Origin: Diplonema japonicum
Taxonomy: Eukaryota; Euglenozoa; Diplonemea; Diplonemida; Diplonemidae
Assembly (NCBI GenBank): GCA_964019335.1
Contig: OZ025738.1
Coordinates: 248,001-312,000 of the forward strand
Direction: 5' to 3'
Length of the DNA: 64,000 bases
Position 1 is the stretch's first letter; the number at the start of each line of letters is the position of its first letter. The position numbers and the translations under genes were made by a program. This document shows, piece by piece, positions 29,919 to 40,635 of this stretch. The notes under the pieces are model-generated. The model searched no databases and was not told the origin of the DNA. It saw only the letters and a program-made list of their open reading frames with translations.

Positions 29919-30144
29919 GGCTATGCTCCAGAAGGGGAGCATTAATAGATAGGAACTCACACCACAAGAGGCTGTCCTCGAGTGGGATTGTCTTTTACTA
30001 TGAGTTTTTTTTATGTTTCTTCGCCCAAATGCCGTCCATCTCATATCGCGACAAACAGCAGAACGGTGACCGATTAGTGAATTTCTCCCCGAACGGTGAG
30101 CACCCCCCCCCCCCCCCCATGCACACCGAAATTTTTATCAATTT

Positions 30145-30170
<26 letters not shown>
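29919..30170 (+). repeat. Two retrotransposon 3' ends in plus orientation
   Basis: 29919-30000 matches the 3' end of the element at 1-90. 30010-30150 matches the C-terminal codons and 3' UTR of the 30270-31250 fragment, inverted. The second ends with a T-rich tract of about 40 nt. Confidence 0.7.
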
Positions 30171-30186
<16 letters not shown>

Positions 30187-30269
30187 CCCAAATGCGTTAT
30201 TTTTTTGCAATTTTTTTTTCACAACAGAGAAAAAGAAAAAGAAGAAAAAAAAAAGAAAAAAGAAAAAAA

Positions 30270-31250
30270 ACTCGATAAAATTTCAGTGTGCATGGGGGTG
30301 CTCACTGTTCAGGTAGAAATTCACACTAATCGGTCACCGTTCTGCGGTTGCTGTCTGGTGCCTGCGGTGGCTGTTTGTCGCGATGAGATGGACGGCATCT
30401 GGGCGAGAAACATTGCTTGGAGTCGTGCTAGGTAGGGGGGGGTTTGGCTCGAGGAGAAGAGTGGTCTCCTGTCGTAGCCGTGTGCCGTCGGGCCCCCAAG
30501 ATGTCGAAGGGTATGCACCCTTGATTTGGCGTTGGCGGGGAAGGCTGACCTTCCACAGCGTGCTGAGCATTTCTGGATGCGACCCAAGATGTATCGCATC
30601 CTTGCGGCCTTCTCCGTGAGCAGGTCTTGATCGTCGAGGGGACCTATGAGTGACCGGCGGGTGGTCTGCTCATAGTCTATGGCGAGTTCCATTGTAGTGA
30701 CGGAAGTTTTCTTCTTACCATCGTACCATCGTAGGCCTCTTAGCCACTTGAGGACGTTCTTCAAATGAAAGGTCAGGACCGCGCCTGACGCCCCGTTCGC
30801 CTTCAGCAACGCTTCCGTCGGAACATCATGTTGCCTCCCTGTCGTTACCTCATCCCAAGGGTTGGAGGTGAGCACTCTCTTGCTTTTTTCCGCTGCTCTG
30901 GCGTCACGGACCGTCACTACTTTCAGGAGGTATTGTTGCACCATCCTGGCACGTTCTTTCCCTGCTTTGTCGGCCCCTCTTGGGACTATCCCGTGAAGGG
31001 CTGTGGCAGCTGGGAGGCCTTCTCGCTTCACCTCTGCGTATTGCTCGCTTTCCAACACACTCCTTGCCGGCTCGCACTCCCACAGTGCATGCTCCGTCAT
31101 GCTGGTCGTTGTCTGGGACCGGTGGTCGCAAACGTCACACGCTAATGCTGGGTTTTCCACACCAGGGCCATCCAATTTTCTCCCCCACACCCTCGGGTGA
31201 GTCGTGAACACTGCACCACTAATGATGCGCCGCAACCTAAAGGACACCAA
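30270..31250 (-). pseudogene. 3' fragment of an ingi-like element (C-terminal region)
   Basis: A 309-codon minus frame related to 51-1361: an RRIISGAV block, finger CDVCDHRSQTTTSMTEHALWEC of the C-x2-C...H...C type, then a basic tail (KSRVHTLRHLGG, RRPLFSSSQTPP). The frame starts at a TTG right after a poly-A tract, so the copy is 5'-truncated. Its 3' UTR (about 30270-30340) ends in a T-rich tract on the sense strand. Its inverted partner at 30010-30150 would make a hairpin with a loop of roughly 170-260 nt. Confidence 0.75.
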
Positions 31251-31905
31251 CGAAAAAAAAAAAAAAAAAAAAACGGTTTTTTTTTACAGGAGAAAACTTT
31301 AATTTAAAATCTCTTGATCCCGTTCTTCATCTTTTTTTTTCCCCCCCTTATTGCTATCCCTACTAAAGAGGGGGGTGAATAATTATTTAATCGAAAACCT
31401 ATAAAGTAGGTGCTGAGGAGAGCGAACGAATAAAAGGCAGACCTGTGACCTGGCCTTTAAATAACGAGTTGAAAAAGTGGTATCTGAGATGCCATCCCCT
31501 CCCCACACCCCGATGATGGTGGCAACAGGCGGTGGGAAGAAGTCGCTCATTGTACAAGAAAAATACCACCCTTTACAAAAAGAAAAAAAAAAAAAAAAAA
31601 AACAAATCTCAGTAAAGTAGGTCCGTGTTGGTGTTGAAAGTGGCAGCGAGGTAACTGTTTAACTCTCAAAGGGGATTACTGTAAATTGTAAAATGACTAT
31701 TTTACTAAATAAAAAATCAGATTACCTGATTTTAAGAGGAATCTTTTTTTTTTTTTTTTCACGAGTAGTTGAATTTCACTCGCTTCGCTCGTGAAATTCA
31801 AAAAAAAAACGAGTGAAAAAAAAAAAAATTCCGAGTAAAAAATCTGGCTGATTTTTATGGCCCTTTAGAAATTTCCTCATGTAACTTTGCGGAAATAAGT
31901 AAAAG

Positions 31906-31938
<33 letters not shown>

Positions 31939-32080
31939 GACAGGAGACTCAACACCCGGTTCTCTTTAAAATCTTTCCTCGACAAAAAGAAGAAGACATC
32001 TTTCCTGGATAGATTAAAGAGTTTAAAAAAAAAAAAAAAGAAGAGGGAGAAAAAGAGAAGAAAAAAAAAGAAAAAAAAGC
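31251..32080. other. Spacer with one short palindrome
   Basis: No gene. 31769-31800 is a near-perfect palindrome (gaatttcactcgcttcgctc, then gtgaaattc), like the terminal motifs of foldback elements elsewhere in the window; atcagattacctgat at about 31718 is another short one. Long A-runs follow at about 31905-31935. Confidence 0.5.
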
Positions 32081-32084
32081 CGAT

Positions 32085-32290
32085 AACATTTTTTTCAGTG
32101 CGCAGGGGAAGGGGGGAGCGCTCACTGTTCATAAAGAAAATTCACACTCATCAGTCGCTTATTTCTTTATTTTCCCCTCCCCTATCTCTTTTGAATAAAA
32201 CTGTAAACTATTTAAGGGAGCCTGCAGTATGTGGCAGGGCGCCCTGCTAGGGATCAGCTTTTTCTGCGTTCCGCGTCGTGTGCTCTTATA
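32085..32290 (-). repeat. Retroelement 3' end and repeat B piece
   Basis: 32085-32160 is another copy of the T-tailed 3' UTR seen at 30270-30340. 32216-32290 contains a repeat B fragment (gcgttccgcgtcgtg). Confidence 0.6.
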
Positions 32291-32304
32291 TTTCCATATT
32301 TCTC

Positions 32305-32341
<37 letters not shown>

Positions 32342-32355
32342 AAACAACAGTCCAT

Positions 32356-34668
32356 TTACACCCACGTTCCGGCTTGCTTGTGCGTTATTGTAGTTCGGCC
32401 CGCTCTGATGTTCTCCACCACCCAAAACTGAATATCAGTCGGATCTCGAACAGTGGCGACAAGCGGGCGACAATTTGAATCTCTTTGCACCGCGTGCAGA
32501 GCATCGGCTAACGGATCTTCCTCTATCGCTTGCAGTTGGTACATCCATTCTTCGTGGCGGTGTTCCAGCTCCTTCCCAACCTCACGAATAACATAAAGCG
32601 TAGCATCATTATCAACAGTAAGCAACGTCACCGCCGTCAGCTCATACCGCCCAGTAATGCCCTCCGCGACAATGGGAGAGACGAGATTTACAGGACGGCG
32701 AAGTTTCTTGTTAACGAGTACGGAAACGGCGGCAACTCCATTGAGCAAATGCAACGCAGGGCCGGTAAGACCGAATCCTTTATGAGTTGAGGAACCAAGG
32801 TTCCCAGCGAATATGTCTCCGCTCACTGCCGCGGTGACAGGCGTCGCGACCGCCGTGGCCATGGACTCCGAGACTATTTTACAGAATGAAACCGCGTGAA
32901 TTTTCGGTTCAGGGCATCTTTGGGCAACGTTCCATGTCATAGTGAATGAGAGTGGGTCTGTAACTGCGAACCCGTGGGCAACGCCTTTCGTTGATTGAAC
33001 TGCATTGTGCATTACCTCTACAAGTACTGCAAAGTCCCTTGGAATGCTGATGTTACCGGGCATCACAAATTCCAGCCTAACTACTACACCCTTATGGCTC
33101 TGCATCTGCGGTGCCACGCTCTGCATCACCTGAACACAGTTCTCCTTCGACTTGCTCGCAACTGTACTAGAATCCGTAGAGTCCACCCCTGCAAACAATG
33201 TGTCAGGGAGATACGCCCGATAATCCCGCAGGCCTTGAATGGCCAGTAGCGTCCCATCTGCCACATCTGTTATCTCGCTCAACATTATCGGTTTGAATAT
33301 CGTGTTTAAATGAGCTTCAGCGCTGTCAAGCTGCATTGTTTTCAGAAGCCGAGTTCCTGCAGCGAGTCTTTGAAGCGGACGGGCGATTAAAATAAGCTCC
33401 AAAGCTGTTATGAGGATGTCCGTCGTGAAAATGATGACGGAGGCAACGACAAGCCGTACTAGCGCAGCGAACACCTTGTCGTTGACCGATGCCACAGAGC
33501 GCATCCACAGGAGGTTGAAGTCCATTGTCGTTGCATTGAAAACATGCGTTGTTCTAATGAAGTACTCCCCGCCCTTCAGATTCGTCTCGACGAAGTAGTC
33601 CTGCTTCACATGCTGTACGTGGGTACTAATCGATGTTGACGGTAGATCTGCAGAGAAGAAAACACCTGTCTGTCTCATCGTGCTGGCGTTCACCGCTGCT
33701 GATACTGTGGGTCCCAGGTCGGTGGAATGCAACAAACAGTCCCTTCCACCGAAATCCGAACACGAAAAACATTCATTGTAGCACTCGTACTTGATCGACG
33801 GCGCTAGATACAGAGTATGCGCGTAGACGCCACCTGTGTTCGAATCCAACACCAGTAGTTCCGTGTGATTTGACTCGTATCTTCTGATGACCGTGGCCCA
33901 CAAATCGAAAACGAAGAAACCTGAAGAAATGACCTCGTACTTATCAGGGAGGGACCAAGGGAGCGTGACCCGCTTCTGGAAGATGCTAAAAGAATAAGGC
34001 GACCCGTCCACTTGCGACCAAAACACAACAGGCTCCCACTTTCCTTCGTGCGGTATACCGTGCATGTATTGTTCTGCCCACCATTGTTGCCGTTCTGGGG
34101 GTTCCTCCCTCCGGAACACCTCGGTGGTGGTTGCTCCTGTGGTTTTGTCGAGGAGGCTCATCGTGAATGCCCATTGTGCTGTGTCGTTTTCACGAGTGGT
34201 ACCGGTTGTGAGCCACTGCTTGGCCTCGGTGTGGATATTATAGTCGTAGAAAACGTACTGTCGTGTGAAGCCGTCAGGGTCTTCCCACGGGGGTGTGCAG
34301 TGATCGCAAGATTCGTTGTGGATTCTGGAGAGCAGGTAACCGCCTCCGCTGTTCAGTTTGCTCATTTGTAATGCGGCGAAGGCGTGGGCTAAGTACACTG
34401 TCCGTGCAGCTTCCATGCCTTGGGTTATGTTGAAGACTTGTTCGTTGCCCAGCATCACAATTGTCGATTCCGCGTTTCTTACGGCGTCGGCCAGCATGTC
34501 TGCCAGCTGTAGTTTTGCGCTGTTCGACACGACGCTGCTTGAGTCCTCCACTGCCGACCGCAGCACCGCAATGCTCTCCAAATACAACAAATACCCCGCA
34601 GCTAGCGAGATGGCACTGGAGAGAACTGCCGTCGTGAAAATTATGTACTTCGACGCAACACGAATGGG

Positions 34669-34671
<3 letters not shown>
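32356..34671 (-). CDS. Receptor-like membrane protein with degenerate class III cyclase-type domain, paralogue 1
   Basis: 771 residues from the ATG at 34669-34671; a longer frame only adds translated poly-A. TM helix 1 is about residues 8-30. The ectodomain is about 31-400, with Cys clusters (SCDHCTPPWED; ECYNECFSCSDFGGRDCL). TM helix 2 is about 405-432, followed by a HAMP-like ARPLQRLAAG segment. The cytoplasmic domain (about 535-680) resembles a class III nucleotide cyclase in GDIFAGNLGSSTHKGFGLTGPALHL. The first metal Asp is not present (VVRLEFVMP), so catalysis is unlikely. Topology is like kinetoplastid receptor cyclases. A ligand-sensing or dimer-partner role is inferred. Paralogue 2 is at 57596-60064. 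Confidence 0.75.
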
Positions 34672-34718
<47 letters not shown>

Positions 34719-34936
34719 CTTCCACTCGCCCTTGAGGGGAATAAATATGCGAAGAAAAAAAAAAAAAAAAAAAAAACAAGAAAGAAAAAAAAAAAACCAC
34801 AAAGAGGTGTGTGGGAGAGGTGAGGAAAAAAAAAAAAAAAAAACTACGATGATGGAGAGAACAAATAAAAAAAATTAGAAAGGGATGGGGTGTGGAAACT
34901 TTTTTCTTTTGTATGTCATTATATCTTTGTTGCTGA
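34672..34936. other. Intergenic A/T tracts
   Basis: T48 directly at the start codon of the receptor-like gene (a poly-A leader on the sense strand), then purine-rich DNA to the end of the helicase gene. Confidence 0.6.
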
Positions 34937-37009
34937 TCACTGGAGCATTCCTTTCACATACGCAGGAAGAGGCAGGTACCCCGAGGCAGAGTATTGCCGG
35001 AGGAAAGGCAAGTGTGTTAGAATCCACGAACGCCACAAATCAGAGGCGAGCAAGGTGGGGATATGACCGAAAACCGTGAGACCGAACCGGGCACGGGTAA
35101 GCGAAACATTGATACGACAGGGATCAGACACAAAACCAACTCCAGATGTTCGCACTAAAGAGAGCGCTATGATATCCTTCTCACGTCCTTGGAAGCCGTC
35201 GACCGACTTGACTTCAACGTCCCTGCTGAGATGGTAGGGCAACGACCTTGAAAGCAACGATCGTATCGCTGCTACCTGCGCAGCATAAGGGGTGATCACT
35301 CCGATAGACAACTGTGGCGACACCTGCCTCGCACGGCATACCATATCCACAACAGCCTTTGCTTCCTCCATATTGCTAAACGACGTCCCATCACTAAACT
35401 GATCGCTCTCACAGTGCAGAAAAGAAACTGGAGCATCCAAAGGAAGCGTTCCTGGTATGGTTTGCCGGTCTGCAGGGGACACCGCGTCAGATATGCGGCC
35501 TTGATAGAAAGTGTTGTTGCTAAAGTGCGAGATGGCAGGGTGCATGCGGTACTGATGCGTGAGAAGGTACGGTTCCACTATTTTCTCGCGAGCAATTCTG
35601 GAGAAGAGTGGCGTTCCGTACCCCTGAAGAGACGCTTCGTGCGAGGCAACGGTTGGGGGAAGCTGCTGGTGGTCACCTATGAGTACCACTTGGCACGAAC
35701 CCTTCGCCATGGGGATCAGCGTAGCAGGTTCCGTAGCCTGGGTCGCCTCATCACACAAAACAAACGCGAAAGGAACCTTCGACAACGCTTTACACCCGGC
35801 CCCTACACATGTTGCACACACAACATCAACCATTGCCACAGCACGGTCGATATCTTTATACTTTGAACCAGACGATTCACCACATTCACTGATTAGGTCA
35901 TCAAGAGTGGTGACACCTTCAAATTCCCGCTTGCTAGCTGCTGCACCGAACCCAACTCTCATACACCTCAGACCAGCGTTGCTAAGCTTCTCTGTAATAT
36001 TATCCAAACCGATGTTCGACTGTGCGGTGACAAGGATGTTCCCCTTGTACTTCCGTAACCATTCGCGGATTATAGACACCGCTGTCGTGGTCTTACCGGT
36101 GCCAGGGGGTCCTTGGATTACTTCGAGTCCTTTGTTGCTGTTGAGAATTTGTAATACAGCGCCTTGTTGTGAGGTGTTCAAGTGGCGGAGGTTGTTCTCC
36201 CAGTCGAGGCCTTCGTATGTGGGTTTGAATTTTCTTTCAGGAATGGGCATTGGGTCCAAAGAACAGGGACGGTTGGTGAACAGAGCCGAAACATAGTTGG
36301 TGCCGGAGGAAGGGTGGAGGATTCCTAACGCTCCGCCCACCTTGTGCGGAAACGACAGAACGAGGTCGGTACCCTTAATGTCAATTGATGTTTTTGGAGG
36401 CTGCCTACCTTGCGCGGCCTCGTTGGCAAGAGTGGTGGTGAGCAGCCCGTTCAAAACAGTAAGCATACGTTCAGTTGGTACCCTCAACGCACCGCTATCG
36501 AACCGGAACACACTGGACACCGGAAATACCCCGGAAATTACAATTTCAGAAAGAGTCACCAAAACAGGATCCTGTTTCTGGGTCACTTTTCTATCAGATG
36601 TACACGGTCGTAGGCCGATCGGTGTAACGTAGATAATCGATCTTCCTGAAGTGAGGTCGTTGAACAACGCCTGGTCCATCATTCTTGGTATGGTAAACGT
36701 GCTTTGGTTCTTTTTACGGTCTGTTTTAATGCACTCCGCCACTACATGGGGGATGTTAGCCCCGGAGTCGATCAGCGACTCCTTCGCCGATCTTGAGAAT
36801 AGAAAGTCCATCAGCACAAGGTCCTTCTGCCGCTGTACGTATCCAACCACTAAGTGGAATTCTTCCGATGCTTCTGTGCGGATTCCTCCCCCGCTTTGTG
36901 CTTGCTTCGCCATGGCCTTGCGGTGCCTGGTTCCATTTACATGCTTGCTGTAAGCAGCTTCTGAGCTTATCTTTACTTCACATATGTGGCAGTATTCGGG
37001 GTGTGACAT
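34937..37009 (-). CDS. UPF1-like SF1 helicase with U1-type zinc finger
   Basis: 690 residues, ATG at 37007-37009 after an A18 leader. Residues 6-30 hold a matrin/U1-type finger (YCHICEVKISSEAAYSKHVNGTRH). The helicase core has Walker A GPPGTGKTTT (about 299), motif II LCDEATQ (about 416), motif III GDHQQLPP (about 445), QYRMHP (about 485), DGFQGREKD (about 600) and NVSLTRARFG (about 633). These match the UPF1/IGHMBP2/senataxin-type superfamily 1B, which unwinds RNA or RNA-DNA hybrids 5' to 3' using ATP. The UPF1 CH domain is not visible, so it is not UPF1 itself. All motifs are intact. Confidence 0.9.
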   Translation of the reverse strand: MSHPEYCHICEVKISSEAAYSKHVNGTRHRKAMAKQAQSGGGIRTEASEEFHLVVGYVQRQKDLVLMDFLFSRSAKESLIDSGANIPHVVAECIKTDRKKNQSTFTIPRMMDQALFNDLTSGRSIIYVTPIGLRPCTSDRKVTQKQDPVLVTLSEIVISGVFPVSSVFRFDSGALRVPTERMLTVLNGLLTTTLANEAAQGRQPPKTSIDIKGTDLVLSFPHKVGGALGILHPSSGTNYVSALFTNRPCSLDPMPIPERKFKPTYEGLDWENNLRHLNTSQQGAVLQILNSNKGLEVIQGPPGTGKTTTAVSIIREWLRKYKGNILVTAQSNIGLDNITEKLSNAGLRCMRVGFGAAASKREFEGVTTLDDLISECGESSGSKYKDIDRAVAMVDVVCATCVGAGCKALSKVPFAFVLCDEATQATEPATLIPMAKGSCQVVLIGDHQQLPPTVASHEASLQGYGTPLFSRIAREKIVEPYLLTHQYRMHPAISHFSNNTFYQGRISDAVSPADRQTIPGTLPLDAPVSFLHCESDQFSDGTSFSNMEEAKAVVDMVCRARQVSPQLSIGVITPYAAQVAAIRSLLSRSLPYHLSRDVEVKSVDGFQGREKDIIALSLVRTSGVGFVSDPCRINVSLTRARFGLTVFGHIPTLLASDLWRSWILTHLPFLRQYSASGYLPLPAYVKGMLQ

Positions 37010-37218
37010 TTTTTTTTTTTTTTTGATTCTTCACCCTCACACTGTTGGGGTTGTTGGGGGGAGGGGGAAGAAAAATACAAAGAAAAGAAAAAGAAAATGG
37101 AGGAAGGGAGACAATAATGGTTCAACAAAGTGGAAAAAAAAAAAAGAAATAAACAACAACAAAAAAAAAAGAAGAAAGAAAAATACAAACAAGGGAGAAA
37201 GGAGGGGGAAAAGAAAAA

Positions 37219-37593
37219 TCACTTCTGGTGAAGAACGCCCGCAACGTATGGGGAAACGTACCCAGCGGTGGGACCGCTGGGGCCCACTGGGCCTGCAGCG
37301 GAGGAAGGGCTGTAGATGGAGCGATAGTTATTCAGGTTGGCCATGCCAGTGGCATAGTCCATTCTCAGAGTGCCCAGCTCATGCTCTTGCGCTGCAGCAA
37401 GAGTAATTTTCGAGGTGGTGCTGTGGCAGTCAGCGTACTGCAGCGCGTCCTCGCCTGCAGTGGCCCCTTTAACCGCATCGATGCTCCCTAGCTGTCCGGT
37501 GGCCGCGGTCACATTACCGGTATGCCTGTCGAGAGTCTGCCTCTGCATGTCAACCTGCCCCTGGAAAAGTCCGCCAGCAACGTGGATTGCCAT
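37219..37593 (-). CDS. Hypothetical small protein
   Basis: 124 residues, ATG at 37591-37593 with only a short A4 before it. Rich in Gly, Ala, Ser and Thr, with a C-terminal AAGPVGPSGPTAGYVSPYV segment. The middle (DALQYADCHSTTSKITLAAAQEHELGTLRMDYATGMANLNN) could form a helix. No family is recognised and there is no signal peptide or membrane helix. It lies between the helicase and the Ubl-ankyrin gene, all on one strand. Confidence 0.5.
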   Translation of the reverse strand: MAIHVAGGLFQGQVDMQRQTLDRHTGNVTAATGQLGSIDAVKGATAGEDALQYADCHSTTSKITLAAAQEHELGTLRMDYATGMANLNNYRSIYSPSSAAGPVGPSGPTAGYVSPYVAGVLHQK

Positions 37594-37841
37594 TTTAGTG
37601 GTGTATTACCCTGTATGACTTTTGAAGCAGCAACAATTATAAAAAAAGAAAAATGAGAAATGTAAAAGAGGAGCACCGGTATCTTTGCTAGAAAGCTTGT
37701 AATAGTGAACCTTTTCTTTCTTTTTTTTTTTTTTTTGTTCTGTTTTCTTTTGTTTTTTTTTTTTTTTTGTTAAATTTTTAGCATTGTCGAGACCTAAAAA
37801 AAACTACCGCTCGTGCGCACAAAACAAATGAATGCGCCAAA

Positions 37842-39344
37842 CTAGTTCTTTTTCAGCAATCTGCGAACCGTTTCCGTCTGTGCGAGGTTGTAAGGGGTTT
37901 GACCGTCGTTGTCTTTTGCGCAGACGTCGGCACCGCCGTGTAAAAGCGCTTCCACTGTGCTGAGGCGCGACGCAGCGGATGCTAGGTGAAGGGGCGTGCT
38001 GCCTGAGTTGTCTCTGGCCTGCACGTCAGCACCGTGGTTCAAAAGGAATCTTGTTGCCTCGCCCCCGCATGCCTTGTGGAGAAGCGTCTGACCCGCATCG
38101 TCTAGCACGCAAACCTCACGAAGCCTGTCGTCCCCAAGCAAGCAGCAGGCCGTATTGCTACAGAACACGTTCTTCCGGAATAAATAACGAAAAGGCGTCA
38201 ATCCGTCGCTGTCCGCGATGTTCTTGTCCACACCCACCTCAAGCAAACTTTGAATAAAGCACAGCGTCTCTCTCGACCCTACTGCAAGATGCAGCAACGT
38301 GCGGCCCTTATTGTCCTGATGGTTCAACCAAATCGTGTCCTTATGAATGTACTCTATGAATCGAGAGACCATGCTGTTCTTGCCCAACCGAAGGGCAAGG
38401 TGTAAAGGCGTGAACCCGTTGTTGTCTACGGTACCCGCATCGCAGCCGTTGTCAAGGAGAAAGGAGACCCAATGACGGGGGGAATCGGTGCGGTGCCAAT
38501 TCGAAAGATCAGACACCGCAGTGTGCAGCAGCGAACGGTGGACGGGGCACGCCATTGTGTAAACATCTGCCCCGTGACGAATCAGCAGCAACGCCGTCTT
38601 TGCTTTTGGTTCGTCAAAACTAGTGGTGAGTATGTGGTGTAGCGGTGTCATGCCCTGCTTATCCTTCACGTCGATGGTGGCATTGTGCTGGATGAGAATC
38701 AACGCGCAATTTGGCTGCGCAGCGTAGTGCAACGGGGTCTTGTTCATGTAATCCATAGAATTGACATCTGCCCCGTGATGGAGCAGAACCTTCATCGTTT
38801 CTTGTCTTGTCCATTCTGTAGCGCTGTGAAGCAGTGTTTCCCCGAAAGGCTGTATCCGGTAGTTGACATCTACGCCGGTGTGAGCAAGCAGCATTTCAAT
38901 GTTCGCAAGGCTATCGGCGGTCTCGGGATCCTTCACGTAGTGGGCCATTAGCTCGCCGACGTCTTCGGTGTCTTCGCATCGCCCTGCTTTTATCATCAAG
39001 CTTAGGAAGTTGTGTGTGTTGAAAGCGAAGAGCTTGAAGCTTTGCAGGTCAGGTTCGTGGCCCAGTTGTTCGACCAGTCTTCTGCGTGCTTCATGTTTAG
39101 CGTCTGGTGTGACTAGTAGCATGCTCTGGTCCTCGAGAGGAAGCTCCCCAACCACCCTCCCGTCGTCCTCGCCGCCTACTTTCTCCCCGTCAAATATTAG
39201 GGTGAAGCTTTCTGTGCAGAACCCTGACAATGATGCGATCTTTGACTTCACCGTTCTCATCTCCTCTTTGTAACCCGCATCGATGCAGACCGTTTCAGAA
39301 GAAGGGAGGACTGCCTGTAAGCACACTGTTGCCTCCTGTGACAT
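37842..39344 (-). CDS. Ubl-ankyrin protein A
   Basis: 500 residues from the ATG at 39342-39344; a longer frame adds only unsupported residues. The leader is a C-run, not poly-A. Residues 1-80 look ubiquitin-like (TVCLQAVLPSSETVCID, then FTLIFDGEKVGG, then DQSMLLVTP). Residues 140-495 carry about nine ankyrin repeats (NKTPLHYAAQPN, NNGFTPLHLALRLG, SGSTPLHLASAASR and others). The 285 bp that encode the first 95 residues are identical to the start of the gene at 39997-40635. The likely role is a cytosolic adaptor, with the Ubl docking to ubiquitin-type receptors and the ankyrins binding a client. That is inference; no catalytic domain is seen. Confidence 0.8.
   Translation of the reverse strand: MSQEATVCLQAVLPSSETVCIDAGYKEEMRTVKSKIASLSGFCTESFTLIFDGEKVGGEDDGRVVGELPLEDQSMLLVTPDAKHEARRRLVEQLGHEPDLQSFKLFAFNTHNFLSLMIKAGRCEDTEDVGELMAHYVKDPETADSLANIEMLLAHTGVDVNYRIQPFGETLLHSATEWTRQETMKVLLHHGADVNSMDYMNKTPLHYAAQPNCALILIQHNATIDVKDKQGMTPLHHILTTSFDEPKAKTALLLIRHGADVYTMACPVHRSLLHTAVSDLSNWHRTDSPRHWVSFLLDNGCDAGTVDNNGFTPLHLALRLGKNSMVSRFIEYIHKDTIWLNHQDNKGRTLLHLAVGSRETLCFIQSLLEVGVDKNIADSDGLTPFRYLFRKNVFCSNTACCLLGDDRLREVCVLDDAGQTLLHKACGGEATRFLLNHGADVQARDNSGSTPLHLASAASRLSTVEALLHGGADVCAKDNDGQTPYNLAQTETVRRLLKKN
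39060..39344 (-). repeat. Identical Ubl-coding module, copy 1
   Basis: 285 bp identical, as far as can be read by eye, to 40351-40635. Similarity stops sharply at the 3' end of the module and at the start codon. Confidence 0.9.
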
Positions 39345-39996
39345 CGGGAGGGGGGGGGGGGGGGGGGGGTTTCGTTCCTTTTTCTTTTCTTCCAAGGTAA
39401 TAAAAGGTAGCACCCCCGACGCAGGAGTGGAAAACATTTTATTTAAAAAGAGACAATTTAGTCGAAAAGTAGGCGGTGCAGGGAAGCGAGGCCAGATGTG
39501 GAACAGGTAGGAAACAGGTGCGAGGAACATGTATGATGAAGAGGAGCCATCTTCTTCGCAATGATGACCACACAGGACAGGAAGACGCTGTGCATGGAGG
39601 CGGCCCGTCGTATCACAGGGTGCGTCAAAAACACCTCCACCTCAGCCGTCATGTGCGAAACCCGCTTGCGCCCCCTCGACCTGATGGCCGATGCAGCATC
39701 CGCTGTCCTACGGCAGAGGGCGCTAAGATGGGAAGGGACAGGTGCAGAGAGTTGCGCAGGGTTTCCACGGCGGAGGACGCTCTGCAGGAGATTCGGAAGT
39801 GTCTCGGAGTTTTCGGTTTGGGCTGGGAGTGTTTCCAAAAAATAATAAAACTATTCTTTTAAGGTATGCGTTTTTTGCGCTCACCGGCCGCGCCGTACTT
39901 AGTCCCCGTTGTCCCCGTTCTCGGGTGCTCTGGCGGGTTCCTAATAAAAAAAAAAAAAACTACTAGTGGCGATTTGGGAACAAAAAGCGGGAAACT
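39345..39996. other. Spacer with an unassigned open region
   Basis: G/C-run at 39350-39369, then 39458-39862, where both strands are open (longest frames 126-128 codons). Neither has a recognisable product. About 39845-39915 is a copy of a short repeat (tgcgctcaccggccg core), also at 44935-44997 and 60690-60750. Confidence 0.4.
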
Positions 39997-40635
39997 TCAA
40001 GAAAGCTCTACTCCATGGTCAATAAGCAGTGACCTGACTGTTGGCAGCAGCCCATGGGGGAGCTGAACCGCGTAGTCCAACCACTTCTCATCCACACTCA
40101 GCGTGTCCACCACACAGTGGGTGAGGATAGCCTTCATGCAACCAGTCATTCCAATCTTCGTCACTAAATGAAACAGTTTGTTTATTTCGTGTTCTTTAAG
40201 CAGCCCCCCTTGAGCCATGGTAGTCACTACTGCAAGGTTTGACTCATCCATTTCCGATTCAGTAAAACTATGTCTGCAGAAAAAAAGGGCTTCATAATCT
40301 GCTTCGAGGTCTTCTGTAACAATGCTATACGCATCTTCAGGGGATGCGTAGCCCAGTTGTTCGACCAGTCTTCTGCGTGCTTCATGTTTAGCGTCTGGTG
40401 TGACTAGTAGCATGCTCTGGTCCTCGAGAGGAAGCTCCCCAACCACCCTCCCGTCGTCCTCGCCGCCTACTTTCTCCCCGTCAAATATTAGGGTGAAGCT
40501 TTCTGTGCAGAACCCTGACAATGATGCGATCTTTGACTTCACCGTTCTCATCTCCTCTTTGTAACCCGCATCGATGCAGACCGTTTCAGAAGAAGGGAGG
40601 ACTGCCTGTAAGCACACTGTTGCCTCCTGTGACAT
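39997..40635 (-). CDS. Ubl protein B sharing its N-terminus with Ubl-ankyrin A
   Basis: 212 residues, ATG at 40633-40635. The first 95 codons are identical in DNA to those of the gene at 37842. From residue 96 on (YASPEDAYSIVTEDLEADYEAL) the sequence is different. The C-terminal 115 residues include KLFHLVTKIGMTGCMKAILTHC and LPTVRSLLIDHGVELS, which look like degenerate ankyrin-like helices. It has no poly-A leader. It may be a truncated paralogue or a functional short form; the precise shared block argues for recent gene conversion or exchange. Confidence 0.7.
   Translation of the reverse strand: MSQEATVCLQAVLPSSETVCIDAGYKEEMRTVKSKIASLSGFCTESFTLIFDGEKVGGEDDGRVVGELPLEDQSMLLVTPDAKHEARRRLVEQLGYASPEDAYSIVTEDLEADYEALFFCRHSFTESEMDESNLAVVTTMAQGGLLKEHEINKLFHLVTKIGMTGCMKAILTHCVVDTLSVDEKWLDYAVQLPHGLLPTVRSLLIDHGVELS
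40351..40635 (-). repeat. Identical Ubl-coding module, copy 2
   Basis: Partner of 39060-39344. The upstream flanks of the two copies are unrelated. Confidence 0.9.

Noticed and set aside
34672-34800. Extended N-terminus of the receptor-like protein through poly-Lys
   Set aside because: It would be translation of a poly-A tract; the internal ATG after the tract gives a proper membrane helix as in the paralogue.
39458-39862. Overlapping frames on both strands between the two shared-Ubl genes
   Set aside because: No family features on either strand and no leader like the other genes; left unassigned.
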